In this document: positions 16,895 through 25,691 of the stretch, piece by piece
How the letters are laid out: every line of letters starts with the position of its first letter
Numbering within the stretch: the first letter of the stretch is position 1
Assembly (NCBI RefSeq): GCF_000819445.1
Contig: NZ_CP005286.1
Span: forward strand, 1,302,001-1,366,000
Origin: Corynebacterium humireducens NBRC 106098 = DSM 45392
GTDB taxonomy: Bacteria > Actinomycetota > Actinomycetes > Mycobacteriales > Mycobacteriaceae
Direction of reading: 5' to 3'
Length of the DNA: 64,000 nt
Notes under the pieces: generated by a model
Database searches by the model: none
Told to the model about the DNA's origin: nothing
Seen by the model: only the letters and a program-made list of their open reading frames with translations
Program-made: the position numbers and the translations under genes

Positions 16895-17487
16895 CGCTGA
16901 TCCCTGTCGAGTACCACGGCATCCACACCACCGGCCCCGAGCAGTTCACCTGTGTGCTGCTGCGCTGGGCCGAGCAGAACCGCATCCTGCCGGTGTGGAT
17001 CTCGCCGCTGGCCGCCGCGGAGCTGGACTCCCGCGACAACGGCTTCACCCCGCGTCGCCCCGCGACCGTTGATCTGCTGCTGGACGTCATCAACCGGAGC
17101 GCCGGGGGAGTCACGGCGATCAACATCATCAGCCATTTCGAGGGCGTGTTCATCGCCTCGATCGTGCTCGCCGACGGACAGGAGATCGACGCCCGCCCCT
17201 CCGACGCGCTGCTGCTCGCGCGTGCACTGGAGCTGGACGTCAATGTCGAGGAGGACGTGCTCAACCAGGCCTCCTTCTTCGTCGCCGACGACATTATGGA
17301 GGAGTACTTCGGTATTCGTTTCGACGCCGCCGACTCCACCGAGGACCTCTCGGCCTCCGGAGATGCGCAGGCAGACGCGGATTTCGAGGAGATGATGCGT
17401 TCTCTCGGAATGTCGGAACTCGATTTCGAGACCGAGGAGAAGGACAGGGATAAAGACGGGGAAAAGGAAGAGGACGACCAGCTTTAA
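16891..17487 (+). CDS. Bifunctional nuclease family protein (DUF151)
   Basis: Of 198 residues, about 1-130 form the DUF151 domain (LLRWAEQNRILPVWISPLAA, then GVFIASIVLADGQEIDARPS and DALLLARAL). The remainder is a strongly acidic, low-complexity tail (EEKDRDKDGEKEEDDQ). Family members have been described as nucleases in plants and the domain is common in actinobacteria, but the bacterial function is unclear. It is translationally coupled to ftsR (ATGA). Confidence 0.88.
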   Translation: MTLIPVEYHGIHTTGPEQFTCVLLRWAEQNRILPVWISPLAAAELDSRDNGFTPRRPATVDLLLDVINRSAGGVTAINIISHFEGVFIASIVLADGQEIDARPSDALLLARALELDVNVEEDVLNQASFFVADDIMEEYFGIRFDAADSTEDLSASGDAQADADFEEMMRSLGMSELDFETEEKDRDKDGEKEEDDQL

Positions 17488-17603
17488 ACCTTGACTTTAA
17501 ACCCGGGGATACGGCGTGTCTCCGGTTCATGCCTTGACGTTGCTCTACTCTTGGTTTTTAATGGCCTTTAAGGCGCATTTCCAAACATCATTGGAGTAAT
17601 TAC

Positions 17604-18155
<552 letters not shown>

Positions 18156-18170
18156 CCGCGCCGTCAACGA

Positions 18171-18201
18171 AGCCCCCGCCCAGCTCACGTGCGGGGGCTT
18201 T
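18171..18201 (+). terminator. Terminator of the odhI-merR region
   Basis: AGCCCCCGC and GCGGGGGCT form a 9-bp stem around a CCAGCTCACGT loop, followed by TTG. The IS1249-type element is inserted only about 20 bp downstream. Confidence 0.75.
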
Positions 18202-18214
18202 GTCGTGCCCGGCA

Positions 18215-18222
18215 ACGCCGAG
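18215..18222 (+). repeat. Left target-site duplication of the IS1249-type element
   Basis: ACGCCGAG, repeated exactly at 19626-19633 on the other side of the element. Confidence 0.9.
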
Positions 18223-19625
18223 GGGTTAAGCACCAAAAAGTGTGTCTGGCCCGGGCGTGTCGTCTGGGCCAGACGAGGCGGGTCAGCGGCCTATCCATCC
18301 TTGCTGGATGCCCATGGAGTGCTGGTAGCTGGAATCAATCGCAGTGTCGTAGCCTGCAGGGGCACCGATTCCGTTTATGTCGGGGCGGGTGTTTTCGTGG
18401 TTGACCAAGTCCTGCGCCGTGGAAAGTGCGACTTGGCCCCAGGACTGACTCCTGGCGATCGCTACTGGATCGTCAGGAGTTTGTGTCTTCAGGTACAGCC
18501 ACCAGTCAATGACGGTGCGTTGATGGGGACGCGACAGTCCGCGGTGGCGACGGGCGAGCTCTTTGACCGGTGCGTTGAACCCGCCCTCCAGGACGTTGGT
18601 GGTCGGGGCGAACCTGTCCGGGTCCACGGCCCCGGCAGGTGGTTGGAGGTAGTTGAACAGCAGTTTCCGCCGGTACAACGACAGCAGCGAATGATAGGCG
18701 GCACGGACCCGTGGATGGGTGAACACCTGCTTGTACTGACGGGTCACCGGGTCCTGGACGGTGGTCTTCTGGTTGAGCCAGTCCTGGTAGACGGCACCGA
18801 ACTGCTGGAGGTGCGCGGTCCATTCGGCGGCCTGGTCCAGGGTGGTGATCCGGGTCAGCTGCAGGGCCAGACGGTAGATGGTTTTCCCTGCGTCGGTGCG
18901 TGGCCGGCTGGTGGTGTGGCGGCGGACAACTCGTTGGGCGTGGACCAGACACCGTTGGATGATTGTGGTCGGCCATGTGGAGGTGATCGCGGAGGCGGCG
19001 CCTTGGCCACCATCGATGACAGCCATCAATGGTGCGGGGATCGGGCTGATCAGTTCCCGGTAGGCGGCGGTGGTTTCTGTGCGTGCCCAGGTCCAGTTGA
19101 TGATGTGGGTGCGGCTGGCGGCGATGAGCAGGCAGCCGCTGGCCAGGAAGGTGGCATCGAGGAAGATCTGGTCGTGGATGCGGTGCGGGTCGACTGCTGA
19201 GGGTGGGATGATCCACCAGCACCAGGACATCCGACGGCTGAGGGTGTTGCGGTGGCGGCCGTGGTGTTCGGCCAGGGCCGTCAGGGATTGTGTGCCGGTG
19301 ACCCAGGTGATGAAGGTCCGCATGGTGGCGGCGTGGGGGTGGTCGTGCTGGGTGGTGCGGACAAAGGAGTGTCCGCAGTCGGTGCAGCGCCAGCGGGTGG
19401 TGCCTTTGCTGGTGGTGCCGTTTTTCTTGGTGGTGTGGCTGCATACGGGGCAGCGGGGTCGGTTTGTGGTCACCGCTTACAGCCAATCGAGCGGGCCTAG
19501 CAGAAGGCGGCACCGGGGTGGGTTAACGTGCGGGAAATAGCTGTTCGGGAGCTATTAAACCCCGGTTTAGTGGCACTGTGCTGGGGCTACGCAGAGTCAC
19601 GGACACACTTTTTAGTGCTTAACCC
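18223..19625 (-). mobile_element. IS1249-type insertion sequence (IS256 family), 1403 bp
   Basis: The element starts GGGTTAAGCACCAAAAAGTG and ends with the inverted repeat GGGTTAAGCACTAAAAAGTG read on the minus strand; the repeat extends through GTGTGTC with one mismatch. It is flanked by the exact 8-bp duplication ACGCCGAG, as expected for IS256-group transposition. Its single transposase is uninterrupted, so the copy looks recent and potentially active. It landed in the short gap between two convergent genes and breaks none. Confidence 0.93.
18283..19473 (-). CDS. Transposase of the IS1249-type element
   Basis: The 396 residues begin with a zinc-ribbon (CPVCSHTTKKNG, CTDCGHSF) and a helix-turn-helix region. 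The catalytic core follows: DQIFLDATFLASGC, then LMAVIDGGQGAASAI with the QRCLVHAQRVVRRH motif that is characteristic of mutator/IS256 transposases, and NVLEGGFNAPVKEL carrying the final Glu. The length equals that of IS1249 transposases, known from Corynebacterium transposons such as Tn5432. The start is a GTG at 19473. Confidence 0.93.
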   Translation of the reverse strand: MTTNRPRCPVCSHTTKKNGTTSKGTTRWRCTDCGHSFVRTTQHDHPHAATMRTFITWVTGTQSLTALAEHHGRHRNTLSRRMSWCWWIIPPSAVDPHRIHDQIFLDATFLASGCLLIAASRTHIINWTWARTETTAAYRELISPIPAPLMAVIDGGQGAASAITSTWPTTIIQRCLVHAQRVVRRHTTSRPRTDAGKTIYRLALQLTRITTLDQAAEWTAHLQQFGAVYQDWLNQKTTVQDPVTRQYKQVFTHPRVRAAYHSLLSLYRRKLLFNYLQPPAGAVDPDRFAPTTNVLEGGFNAPVKELARRHRGLSRPHQRTVIDWWLYLKTQTPDDPVAIARSQSWGQVALSTAQDLVNHENTRPDINGIGAPAGYDTAIDSSYQHSMGIQQGWIGR

Positions 19626-19633
19626 ACGCCGAG
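19626..19633 (+). repeat. Right target-site duplication of the IS1249-type element
   Basis: ACGCCGAG, identical to 18215-18222. Confidence 0.9.
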
Positions 19634-19692
19634 AGGACATGCTCGAGAGGACACTCCTCTCGACCTTGTCAGCGCTCTGGGGACTCCTCTCG
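19630..19692. repeat. Nested inverted repeats of GAGAGGA
   Basis: Two copies of CGAGAGGACA (19630-19639 and 19644-19653) face two copies of the complement CTCCTCTCGA (19654-19663 and 19683-19692). The inner pair can form a perfect 8-bp stem with a 3-nt loop. It lies in the gap beyond the vWA-like gene, and the IS1249 target overlaps the first copy. No T-run follows on either strand, so a terminator role is uncertain. Confidence 0.7.
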
Positions 19693-19712
19693 AAGAAGTG
19701 ACCCCGACTCTG

Positions 19713-20768
19713 CTACAGGGAGTCCGGCAGCGTCGCCGGATCAGCGACCTCGGTGAGCGTGCCGACGTCCGCCAGCACCGCGTCCACCTCACCCGCGCCG
19801 ACGTGGACGACCTCGAGGACCACGTCCGCGTCACCCCTGGCCTGCTCGAACGCGGCCGCGAAGGCGGCGTCGTCCATGTCCTGGGCGGTACCCGAGGTGA
19901 CCAGCAGCACGCGGGCCGGCTGTCCGGTCGCGCGGGAGTGCTCGGCAGCGTTGCCGATCGCGGCGACCACCGCCGAGCGGGTCTGCGGCACGCCACCGGT
20001 GCCGAAGAGGCGGACGGCGGCGGCGGCGTCGGTGCCGTCGGAGAAGCTGACGTTGGTGCGCCAGCCCTGGGTGACGCCCGGGTTGAGCGGGGAGGAGTAG
20101 TTCCACATCGCGACCTGCCGGCCCTGCGCCCCGAGATCCAGGGAGAGCCGGGCGAGCGCGTCGGTGGCGGCGTCGTGGAAGGGGACCGACTGCGCGGAGG
20201 TGTCGAAGAGGATGAGGGTGTCCACCGCCTCCGGGGCGGGCTCCGGTGCCGGGGTCTCCTCGGTCACCGTCTCCTCGGGGGCCTCCTCGCTCGTGGCCTC
20301 GGTCGTCCGGTCGGTGTCCTCGTGGAACCTCGCGAACTCGGTCGCGGCGCGGACCTGCTCCTCGTTGACTCCGTCGGTGGGGGTGAGCACGTGGGCGTCG
20401 GCGCCGGTGACGGGGGTGGTGGAGGAGAGGGAGCGGCCGTCGAGAAGTTCGGTGACGTCCGCGCCCGCGGGGGTGAGCAGGACGGCGGCCTGGACCACGG
20501 AGTCGGTGAGCTCGGCGGTGATGCAGAAGTCGCGGACGACCGGGTCGCTGGCGTTGTAGTCGTCGATGAGCGCGGTGGCGTCGACGCCGTCCGCGGCGAC
20601 CGGCAGGTTGAGGTCACCCTGGATGCACTCCTGGGCCTGCGGGGTCTCGGGCTGGCGGAATCCGAACCACCAGATCGCCGCCGCGATCAGCGCGATGGCG
20701 AGGAGGAAGACGGCGACGACCCAACCGGCGACGGAGAAGTTGTTTGACTCACTACGATGACGGCCCAT
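19713..20768 (-). CDS. Membrane-anchored vWA-like protein
   Basis: The 351 residues have one N-terminal membrane helix (about 15-37: VAGWVVAVFLLAIALIAAAI) and an outer domain of about 120 residues resembling part of a binding-protein-plus-vWA architecture. A Pro/Glu/Thr-rich linker (about 155-185) leads to a C-terminal von Willebrand A-like domain. The expected metal site DxSxS reads DTSAQ here, so metal binding is doubtful. The start overlaps the end of the glycosylase-like gene by 17 bases; a second ATG lies two codons upstream. Function is unknown. It is the last gene of the gnd cluster. Confidence 0.7.
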   Translation of the reverse strand: MGRHRSESNNFSVAGWVVAVFLLAIALIAAAIWWFGFRQPETPQAQECIQGDLNLPVAADGVDATALIDDYNASDPVVRDFCITAELTDSVVQAAVLLTPAGADVTELLDGRSLSSTTPVTGADAHVLTPTDGVNEEQVRAATEFARFHEDTDRTTEATSEEAPEETVTEETPAPEPAPEAVDTLILFDTSAQSVPFHDAATDALARLSLDLGAQGRQVAMWNYSSPLNPGVTQGWRTNVSFSDGTDAAAAVRLFGTGGVPQTRSAVVAAIGNAAEHSRATGQPARVLLVTSGTAQDMDDAAFAAAFEQARGDADVVLEVVHVGAGEVDAVLADVGTLTEVADPATLPDSL

Positions 20769-21624
20769 GTCCATGCAGTGTAGTGGCCTGCGCCGCGTCG
20801 ATGAGGGAGACAAGCCGGTCACGCAGGGGCTTTCCCCGTTCCGCCAGGGCGCGCTGCCGCTCGACGTATTCGGCCTTGCCCTCGGGCGTCTCGATCGGCA
20901 CGACCCCGAAGCCGAGACCCCGGCAGTCGTAGGGGGAGGCCTCCATGTCGAGGATGCGGGCGTCGACGGCCAGCTCGAAGGCATCGAGGAGGAGGTCCCC
21001 GGGGACGAGCGGCCCCATCTTCGCGGCCCACTTGTACAGGTCCATCGTCGCGTGGACGCAGCCGGCCTGGTCGTTGGCGGGCTGGTCCTCCCGCTGCAGG
21101 ACACGCAGGTTGAGGGGGCGGGCGGCGGGGGTGAAGAAGCGGTAGGCGTCGAAGTGGGTGCAGCGGATACGGTGCTTCTCGACGACCGCGTCGCTCCCCG
21201 CCGCCCCCAGCCGCAGGGGGAGGTCGTGGCGCGGTGCGTCCGTGCGGTAGACCATCGCCCACTCGTGCAGGCCGAAGCAGTCGAAGTGCGCCGGGTTGTG
21301 GTTGGTGCGGTGCAGCAGGTCGCGGATGTAGAGGAGACTCTCGCCGCGGCGGGCCCAGAAGGCGTCGACGTCGACGGTGGTGACGGTGCCGTCGAAGACG
21401 TAGTCGCGCCACTCCGCGTGGGGCGTGCGCCCCGGCAGGGCGGTGCCGGTGCCGGGGTGCCAGCGCCGCAGGTGGGAGGGGCGGACCGGGTAGTACTCGA
21501 AGAGGAAGTCGAGGACGGGGTGCTTCTCGTGCCGACGGCGGCGGGCCAGGTGGTCGCGGGTGAGGGCGTCGGCGCGTTCCTCATGGGCGGACATGCGCTC
21601 CGCCCAGTCGTCAGCTCTCCTCAT
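20752..21624 (-). CDS. Actinobacterial protein annotated as 3-methyladenine DNA glycosylase
   Basis: The 290 residues match a conserved actinobacterial family (HPVLDFLFEYYPVRPSHLRRW, later LHEWAMVYRT and RCTHFDAYRFF). Databases commonly label it 3-methyladenine DNA glycosylase. I see no helix-hairpin-helix or other glycosylase hallmark, so that label should be treated with caution. The ATG at 21624 overlaps the stop of the CBS-domain gene, and its own end overlaps the vWA-like gene, so it is embedded in a translationally coupled run. Confidence 0.7.
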   Translation of the reverse strand: MRRADDWAERMSAHEERADALTRDHLARRRRHEKHPVLDFLFEYYPVRPSHLRRWHPGTGTALPGRTPHAEWRDYVFDGTVTTVDVDAFWARRGESLLYIRDLLHRTNHNPAHFDCFGLHEWAMVYRTDAPRHDLPLRLGAAGSDAVVEKHRIRCTHFDAYRFFTPAARPLNLRVLQREDQPANDQAGCVHATMDLYKWAAKMGPLVPGDLLLDAFELAVDARILDMEASPYDCRGLGFGVVPIETPEGKAEYVERQRALAERGKPLRDRLVSLIDAAQATTLHGHGPSS

Positions 21625-22663
21625 GGGTCCAGTCGTTGACGGTGCCGACGTACTCCTCGATGAGGTCCTCGAGGGTGATGACACCGATGAGTTCACCGCG
21701 GTCGCGGACCTGCGCCATGTGGGCGGAACGGCGGTGCAGCTTGCGCAGCGCCTCGTCCATGGTGCCGGTGCCGTCGACGATCGTCAGGGGACGCAGGTCG
21801 GTGCGCGGGATGAACTCCTCCGGTCCGGCCGTCGCCAGGCGGTCGAGCACGTCCTTGACGTGGATGTAGCCGAGGAAGGAACCGTCGGTGCCGGTGACCG
21901 GGAAACGGGAGAAGCCCGTCTCGACGACGGCCTGCTCCAGCTCGCCCAGCGTCGGGCCACGGCGGCCGAAGTCCAGCGTGCGGACCTTACCCAGCGGGAT
22001 CATGACCTCCTTGAGGGAGCGCTTCTCGGAGCGCAGGGCCTGGGAGAGGCGGAGGGTCTCCTCGGCGTCGAGAAGCCCCTCGGCGCGGGACTCCTTGATC
22101 ATGAACGCCAGCTGCGCCTCGTCGACGGTGGTGTCGAGCTCGTCCTTCTGCTCGATGCCGAAGGCCCGCAGGGTCATGCGGGCGATCCAGTTCATGAACT
22201 CGATGAGCGGGCGGGTGATCTTCACCCACCAGATCATCGCCGGGGACAGCCACATGGCCAGGGTCTCCGGGCCGGCGATGGCGATGTTCTTCGGCACCAT
22301 CTCACCGAAGAGGATGTGCAGGAACGTGATGAACGCCAGCGCGATGACGAAGGACAGCGGATGCAGCAGGTTGTCGGGGATGCCCAGCGCGGTGAAGGGG
22401 CCCTCGATGAAGTGGGCGACCGCCGGCTCGGCGACCTTGCCCAGGATGAGGGAGGCGATGGTGATGCCGAACTGCGCGCCGGCCAGCATGATCGACAGGT
22501 GCTCGGTGGCGTAGAGGACCTTGCGGGCGGCGGGCTTGCCCTGGGCGATGAGGGACTCGATGCGGTCCTTGCGGGAGGAGATCAGCGCGAACTCCGCGGC
22601 CACGAAGAAGGCGTTGGCGGCGAGCAGCGCGATGATCATGAGGGCGGTGGTGAAGATGTTCAC
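21611..22663 (-). CDS. CNNM/CBS-domain (hemolysin C-like) membrane protein
   Basis: The 350 residues have an N-terminal CNNM domain with about four membrane helices (about 1-180, including FGEMVPKNIAIAGP) and two CBS repeats (about 200-340: LGELEQAVVETGFSRFPV and VRDRGELIGVITLEDLIEEY). It lacks the C-terminal CorC_HlyC domain carried by its neighbour. CNNM proteins are linked to magnesium transport or sensing. Its start overlaps the stop of the next CNNM gene by 4 bases. The pair probably works together as a hetero-oligomer, which is inference. Confidence 0.9.
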   Translation of the reverse strand: MNIFTTALMIIALLAANAFFVAAEFALISSRKDRIESLIAQGKPAARKVLYATEHLSIMLAGAQFGITIASLILGKVAEPAVAHFIEGPFTALGIPDNLLHPLSFVIALAFITFLHILFGEMVPKNIAIAGPETLAMWLSPAMIWWVKITRPLIEFMNWIARMTLRAFGIEQKDELDTTVDEAQLAFMIKESRAEGLLDAEETLRLSQALRSEKRSLKEVMIPLGKVRTLDFGRRGPTLGELEQAVVETGFSRFPVTGTDGSFLGYIHVKDVLDRLATAGPEEFIPRTDLRPLTIVDGTGTMDEALRKLHRRSAHMAQVRDRGELIGVITLEDLIEEYVGTVNDWTHEES

Positions 22664-24042
22664 TTCTGGTACCCCTTCGCTTCCTCGTCGGTGATCGGCG
22701 TGAGGATCACCTTGTCGACGCGCCGGTCCTCCATGACCGTCACGCGCGCGATCCAGCGGCCGCCGATGCCCGTCTCGAACTCGGACATGCCCGGGTTGTC
22801 GGACTGCGGCAGCAGCAGCACGTCCTGGACCGTGGGGATACGTCCCAGCGTGGCCATGACGAGGCCACCGAGGGTCTCGTAGGGGCCGTCGGGGGCGGTG
22901 TACCCGACGCGCTCGTGGAGCTCGTCCACGCGCACCAGGCCGGAAACCTCCCAGGAGGAGCCGAACTTCTGGAAGTCCTGCTCCGCGGCCGCGTCATCGT
23001 GCTCGTCGTAGACCTCGCCGAGGATCTCCTCGACGACGTCCTCGATGGTCACCAGGCCGGCGGTGCCGCCGTACTCGTCGGCGACGAGCACCACCTGCGA
23101 ACCCGCGGAACGCACGGTGCTCAGCACGGCGTCACCGTCGAGGGTGTCCGGCACGACCGGCACCTTCCGCGCCAGGGCGCCGAGCAGCGTGGTGGAACGC
23201 GCCTCCCGCGGCACGGAGAACGCGTCCTTGACGTGGACCACGCCGACCGTCTCGTCGAGGTCACCGCGCACCACCGGGAAACGGGAGTGTCCCGTCTCCA
23301 GGGACTTCGCGATGAGCGCGTCGACGGTGTCGTCGGCGTTGAGGTAGGCGATGGTGGAACGCGGCGTCATGAACTCGTTGGCGGTGGCCTCACCGAACTG
23401 CAGGGACCGGTCGATGACCTTCGCCGTGTTGATGTCCAGCCCGCCCTGCTCCGCGGAGCTGCGGACCAGGCTGCCGAGCTCCTGGTTGGAACGCGCGGTG
23501 GCCAGCTCGTCCGCCGGTTCGATGCCCAGCTTGCGGACGATGAAGTTCGCCGACCGGTTCATCGCGTGGATGAACCCCTTGAAGACGAGGTTGAAGGCGT
23601 GCACCGGGTGGACGACCACGCGGGCCGTCTCCAGCGGCATGGTGATGGCGACGTTCTTCGGCACCAGCTCACCGAACACCATCGACAGGAACGTCGCGAC
23701 GATCAGCGCCAGCACCAGGGCCACCGCCGTCGACGCGGACTCGCTCAGCCCCACCAGCTCGAGCAGGGGGGTGAAGTAGGTCGAGAGCACCGGCTCCGCG
23801 AGGAAACCGGTCGCCAGGGTGGTCACCGTGATGCCCAGCTGCGCACCCGACAGGACGAAGGAGAGATTCTGGTAGTCCCGCTGCACCGCGTGGGCGCTGC
23901 GGTCCCCCCTGTCACGGACATGGTTGTCGACGGTCGAGCGCTCCAGTCCGGTCAACGCGAACTCGATGGCCACGAACAGGCCCGTCGACGCCGTCAGGGC
24001 GATGAACCCGAGGAGGGAGAGGATGCTGATGAATATGTCCAT
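22660..24042 (-). CDS. CNNM/CBS/CorC_HlyC-domain membrane protein
   Basis: The 460 residues show a CNNM membrane domain (about 1-190, with FGELVPKNVAITMP), a CBS pair (about 210-340, ending in LVADEYGGTAGLVTIEDVVEEILG) and a C-terminal CorC_HlyC domain (about 350-440). It is the longer paralogue of the gene directly downstream. It follows the helicase gene after 21 bp, within the minus-strand cluster that starts at gnd. The old name hemolysin reflects family history, not haemolytic activity. Confidence 0.9.
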   Translation of the reverse strand: MDIFISILSLLGFIALTASTGLFVAIEFALTGLERSTVDNHVRDRGDRSAHAVQRDYQNLSFVLSGAQLGITVTTLATGFLAEPVLSTYFTPLLELVGLSESASTAVALVLALIVATFLSMVFGELVPKNVAITMPLETARVVVHPVHAFNLVFKGFIHAMNRSANFIVRKLGIEPADELATARSNQELGSLVRSSAEQGGLDINTAKVIDRSLQFGEATANEFMTPRSTIAYLNADDTVDALIAKSLETGHSRFPVVRGDLDETVGVVHVKDAFSVPREARSTTLLGALARKVPVVPDTLDGDAVLSTVRSAGSQVVLVADEYGGTAGLVTIEDVVEEILGEVYDEHDDAAAEQDFQKFGSSWEVSGLVRVDELHERVGYTAPDGPYETLGGLVMATLGRIPTVQDVLLLPQSDNPGMSEFETGIGGRWIARVTVMEDRRVDKVILTPITDEEAKGYQK

Positions 24043-24063
24043 GAGGGGCGCTGGGCAGGAACC

Positions 24064-25353
24064 TTAGGAGGAACGACGCGAACGTCGGGGACGACGGGAC
24101 TGCGACCTCCGTGCCTGGCCCTGACCCTGCGGGCGGTTGCGCCGCGGGCGCTGGGGCTGCTGCTGGCCGGGAGCCGCGAGCGGGGTGCCCGACGGCACCC
24201 GTGCACCTGTGATCTTAGTCAGCACATCGGAGTCGGCGGTCACCCGTGTCTCCGGTGCGTCCACCCCTGCCTTCCGCATGAGGCCCTCGACCTCCTTGCG
24301 CTGCTCGTCCATCACCAGCGTCACCACCGTGCCGGAGGTGCCGGCGCGGGCGGTGCGCCCGGCGCGGTGCAGGTAGGCCTTGTGCTCGGCGGGCGGATCG
24401 ATGTGGACGACGAGGGAGACGTCGTCGATGTCGATGCCGCGGGCGGCGATGTCGGTGGCCACCAGCACCGGGATCGAGCCGTCGGCGAAACCGGCGAGCG
24501 CGTTGGTGCGGGTGGACTGCCCCTTGTCGCCGTGCAGGCCGACGGCGTTGATGCCGACCCGCCGCAGCTTCTTCACCTGCCGGTCGACGCCGTGCTTGGT
24601 GCGCATGAACATGATGGTCTTGCCCTCGCGGGCGGCGATGCGCAGGGCGATCTCGTTGCGCTCGTCCCGGCCGCCGACGAGCAGACGGTGGTGCTCCATC
24701 GTGTCGACGGACGCCTGCACCGGCGCCGTCGAGTGGGTGACCGGGTCGGTGAGGTAGCGGTCGATGAGCTTCTGCACGTCACCGTCGAGGGTGGCGGAGA
24801 AGAGCAGACGCTGGCCGCCCCGCGGGGTACGGTCCATGAGGCGGCGCACCTGGGGCAGGAAACCCATGTCGGCCATCTGGTCGGCCTCGTCGAGGGCCAC
24901 GACGGCGACCTCGTCGAAGTGGAGCTTGCCCTGGTCGAGGAGGTCCTGGGCGCGGCCCGGGGTGGCGACCAGCAGGTCGACGGGGGCGGCCAGGGCGCGG
25001 ATGTGGCGGTTGATGTTCACGCCACCGACGACGTCGAGCAGGCGCAGACCCAGGGCGTTGGCGGGGGCGTCGAGACGCTCCTTGACCTGGGCCGCGAGCT
25101 CGCGCGTCGGGGTGAGCACCAGGGCGCGCGGATGCCCGGGGCGGGTGACGCCGGACTCGGCCAGGCGCGCGAGCATGGGCAGGCCGAAGGTGAAGGTCTT
25201 GCCGGAACCCGTCGGGCCGCGGCCGAGGACGTCACGGCCGTCGAGGGCGTCGGGGATCGCGGCGGCCTGGATGGGGAAGGGCTCGGTGATGCCCTGCCTC
25301 TGCAGTTCGCGCACGATGGGCAGGGGGAGGCCGAGATCCTTGAAAGTGGTCAT
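24064..25353 (-). CDS. DEAD-box RNA helicase
   Basis: The 429 residues carry the Q-motif region (FPIQAAAIPDALDG), motif I GPTGSGKT, motif Ia PTRELAAQV, motif II VVALDEADQMADMGF, motif III FSATLDG and motifs V-VI (VATDIAARGIDID, HRAGRTARAG). The last 45 or so residues form a Gln/Arg-rich basic tail that probably binds RNA. It unwinds RNA in ribosome assembly or decay. Its ATG overlaps the stop of the small membrane protein gene (ATGA). Confidence 0.93.
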   Translation of the reverse strand: MTTFKDLGLPLPIVRELQRQGITEPFPIQAAAIPDALDGRDVLGRGPTGSGKTFTFGLPMLARLAESGVTRPGHPRALVLTPTRELAAQVKERLDAPANALGLRLLDVVGGVNINRHIRALAAPVDLLVATPGRAQDLLDQGKLHFDEVAVVALDEADQMADMGFLPQVRRLMDRTPRGGQRLLFSATLDGDVQKLIDRYLTDPVTHSTAPVQASVDTMEHHRLLVGGRDERNEIALRIAAREGKTIMFMRTKHGVDRQVKKLRRVGINAVGLHGDKGQSTRTNALAGFADGSIPVLVATDIAARGIDIDDVSLVVHIDPPAEHKAYLHRAGRTARAGTSGTVVTLVMDEQRKEVEGLMRKAGVDAPETRVTADSDVLTKITGARVPSGTPLAAPGQQQPQRPRRNRPQGQGQARRSQSRRPRRSRRSS

Positions 25354-25691
25354 TGCGAGAAGTCTACGCCCACCGGCCGGGTACGCAGGTGCTCGGGGTC
25401 GGGGCCGGGTTCCGTCTCCGTGAGGGTGAGGATCCACAGGAACCCCAAGGTGAGCGCCCATCCGGCCAGTTCCGTGGGGGAGGGAGGCGCGGCGACCACC
25501 CGGGTGAGGCCGACGACGAGGAACAGGCCCAGCACCGTCCGGAATACCTCGACGAACAGGCGGGTCTCCCGCCGCGACAGCCGCCACACCGCCCACTGCC
25601 CGTGGGCAAGGACCTCCTGCACTGCCCTGGCGGTCACCACCACGATGGCCGCCGCCGGCAGGAAACGGGAGATCCTCGCCCACACGGGCAT
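25350..25691 (-). CDS. Small membrane protein of unknown function
   Basis: The 113 residues hold about three hydrophobic segments (FLPAAAIVVVTARAV, VFRTVLGLFLVVGLTRVVA, LAGWALTLGFLWILTL). No recognised domain was seen. The ATG shares its first base with the gnd stop (TAATG), and its own stop overlaps the helicase start, so expression is tied to gnd. Confidence 0.75.
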   Translation of the reverse strand: MPVWARISRFLPAAAIVVVTARAVQEVLAHGQWAVWRLSRRETRLFVEVFRTVLGLFLVVGLTRVVAAPPSPTELAGWALTLGFLWILTLTETEPGPDPEHLRTRPVGVDFSQ

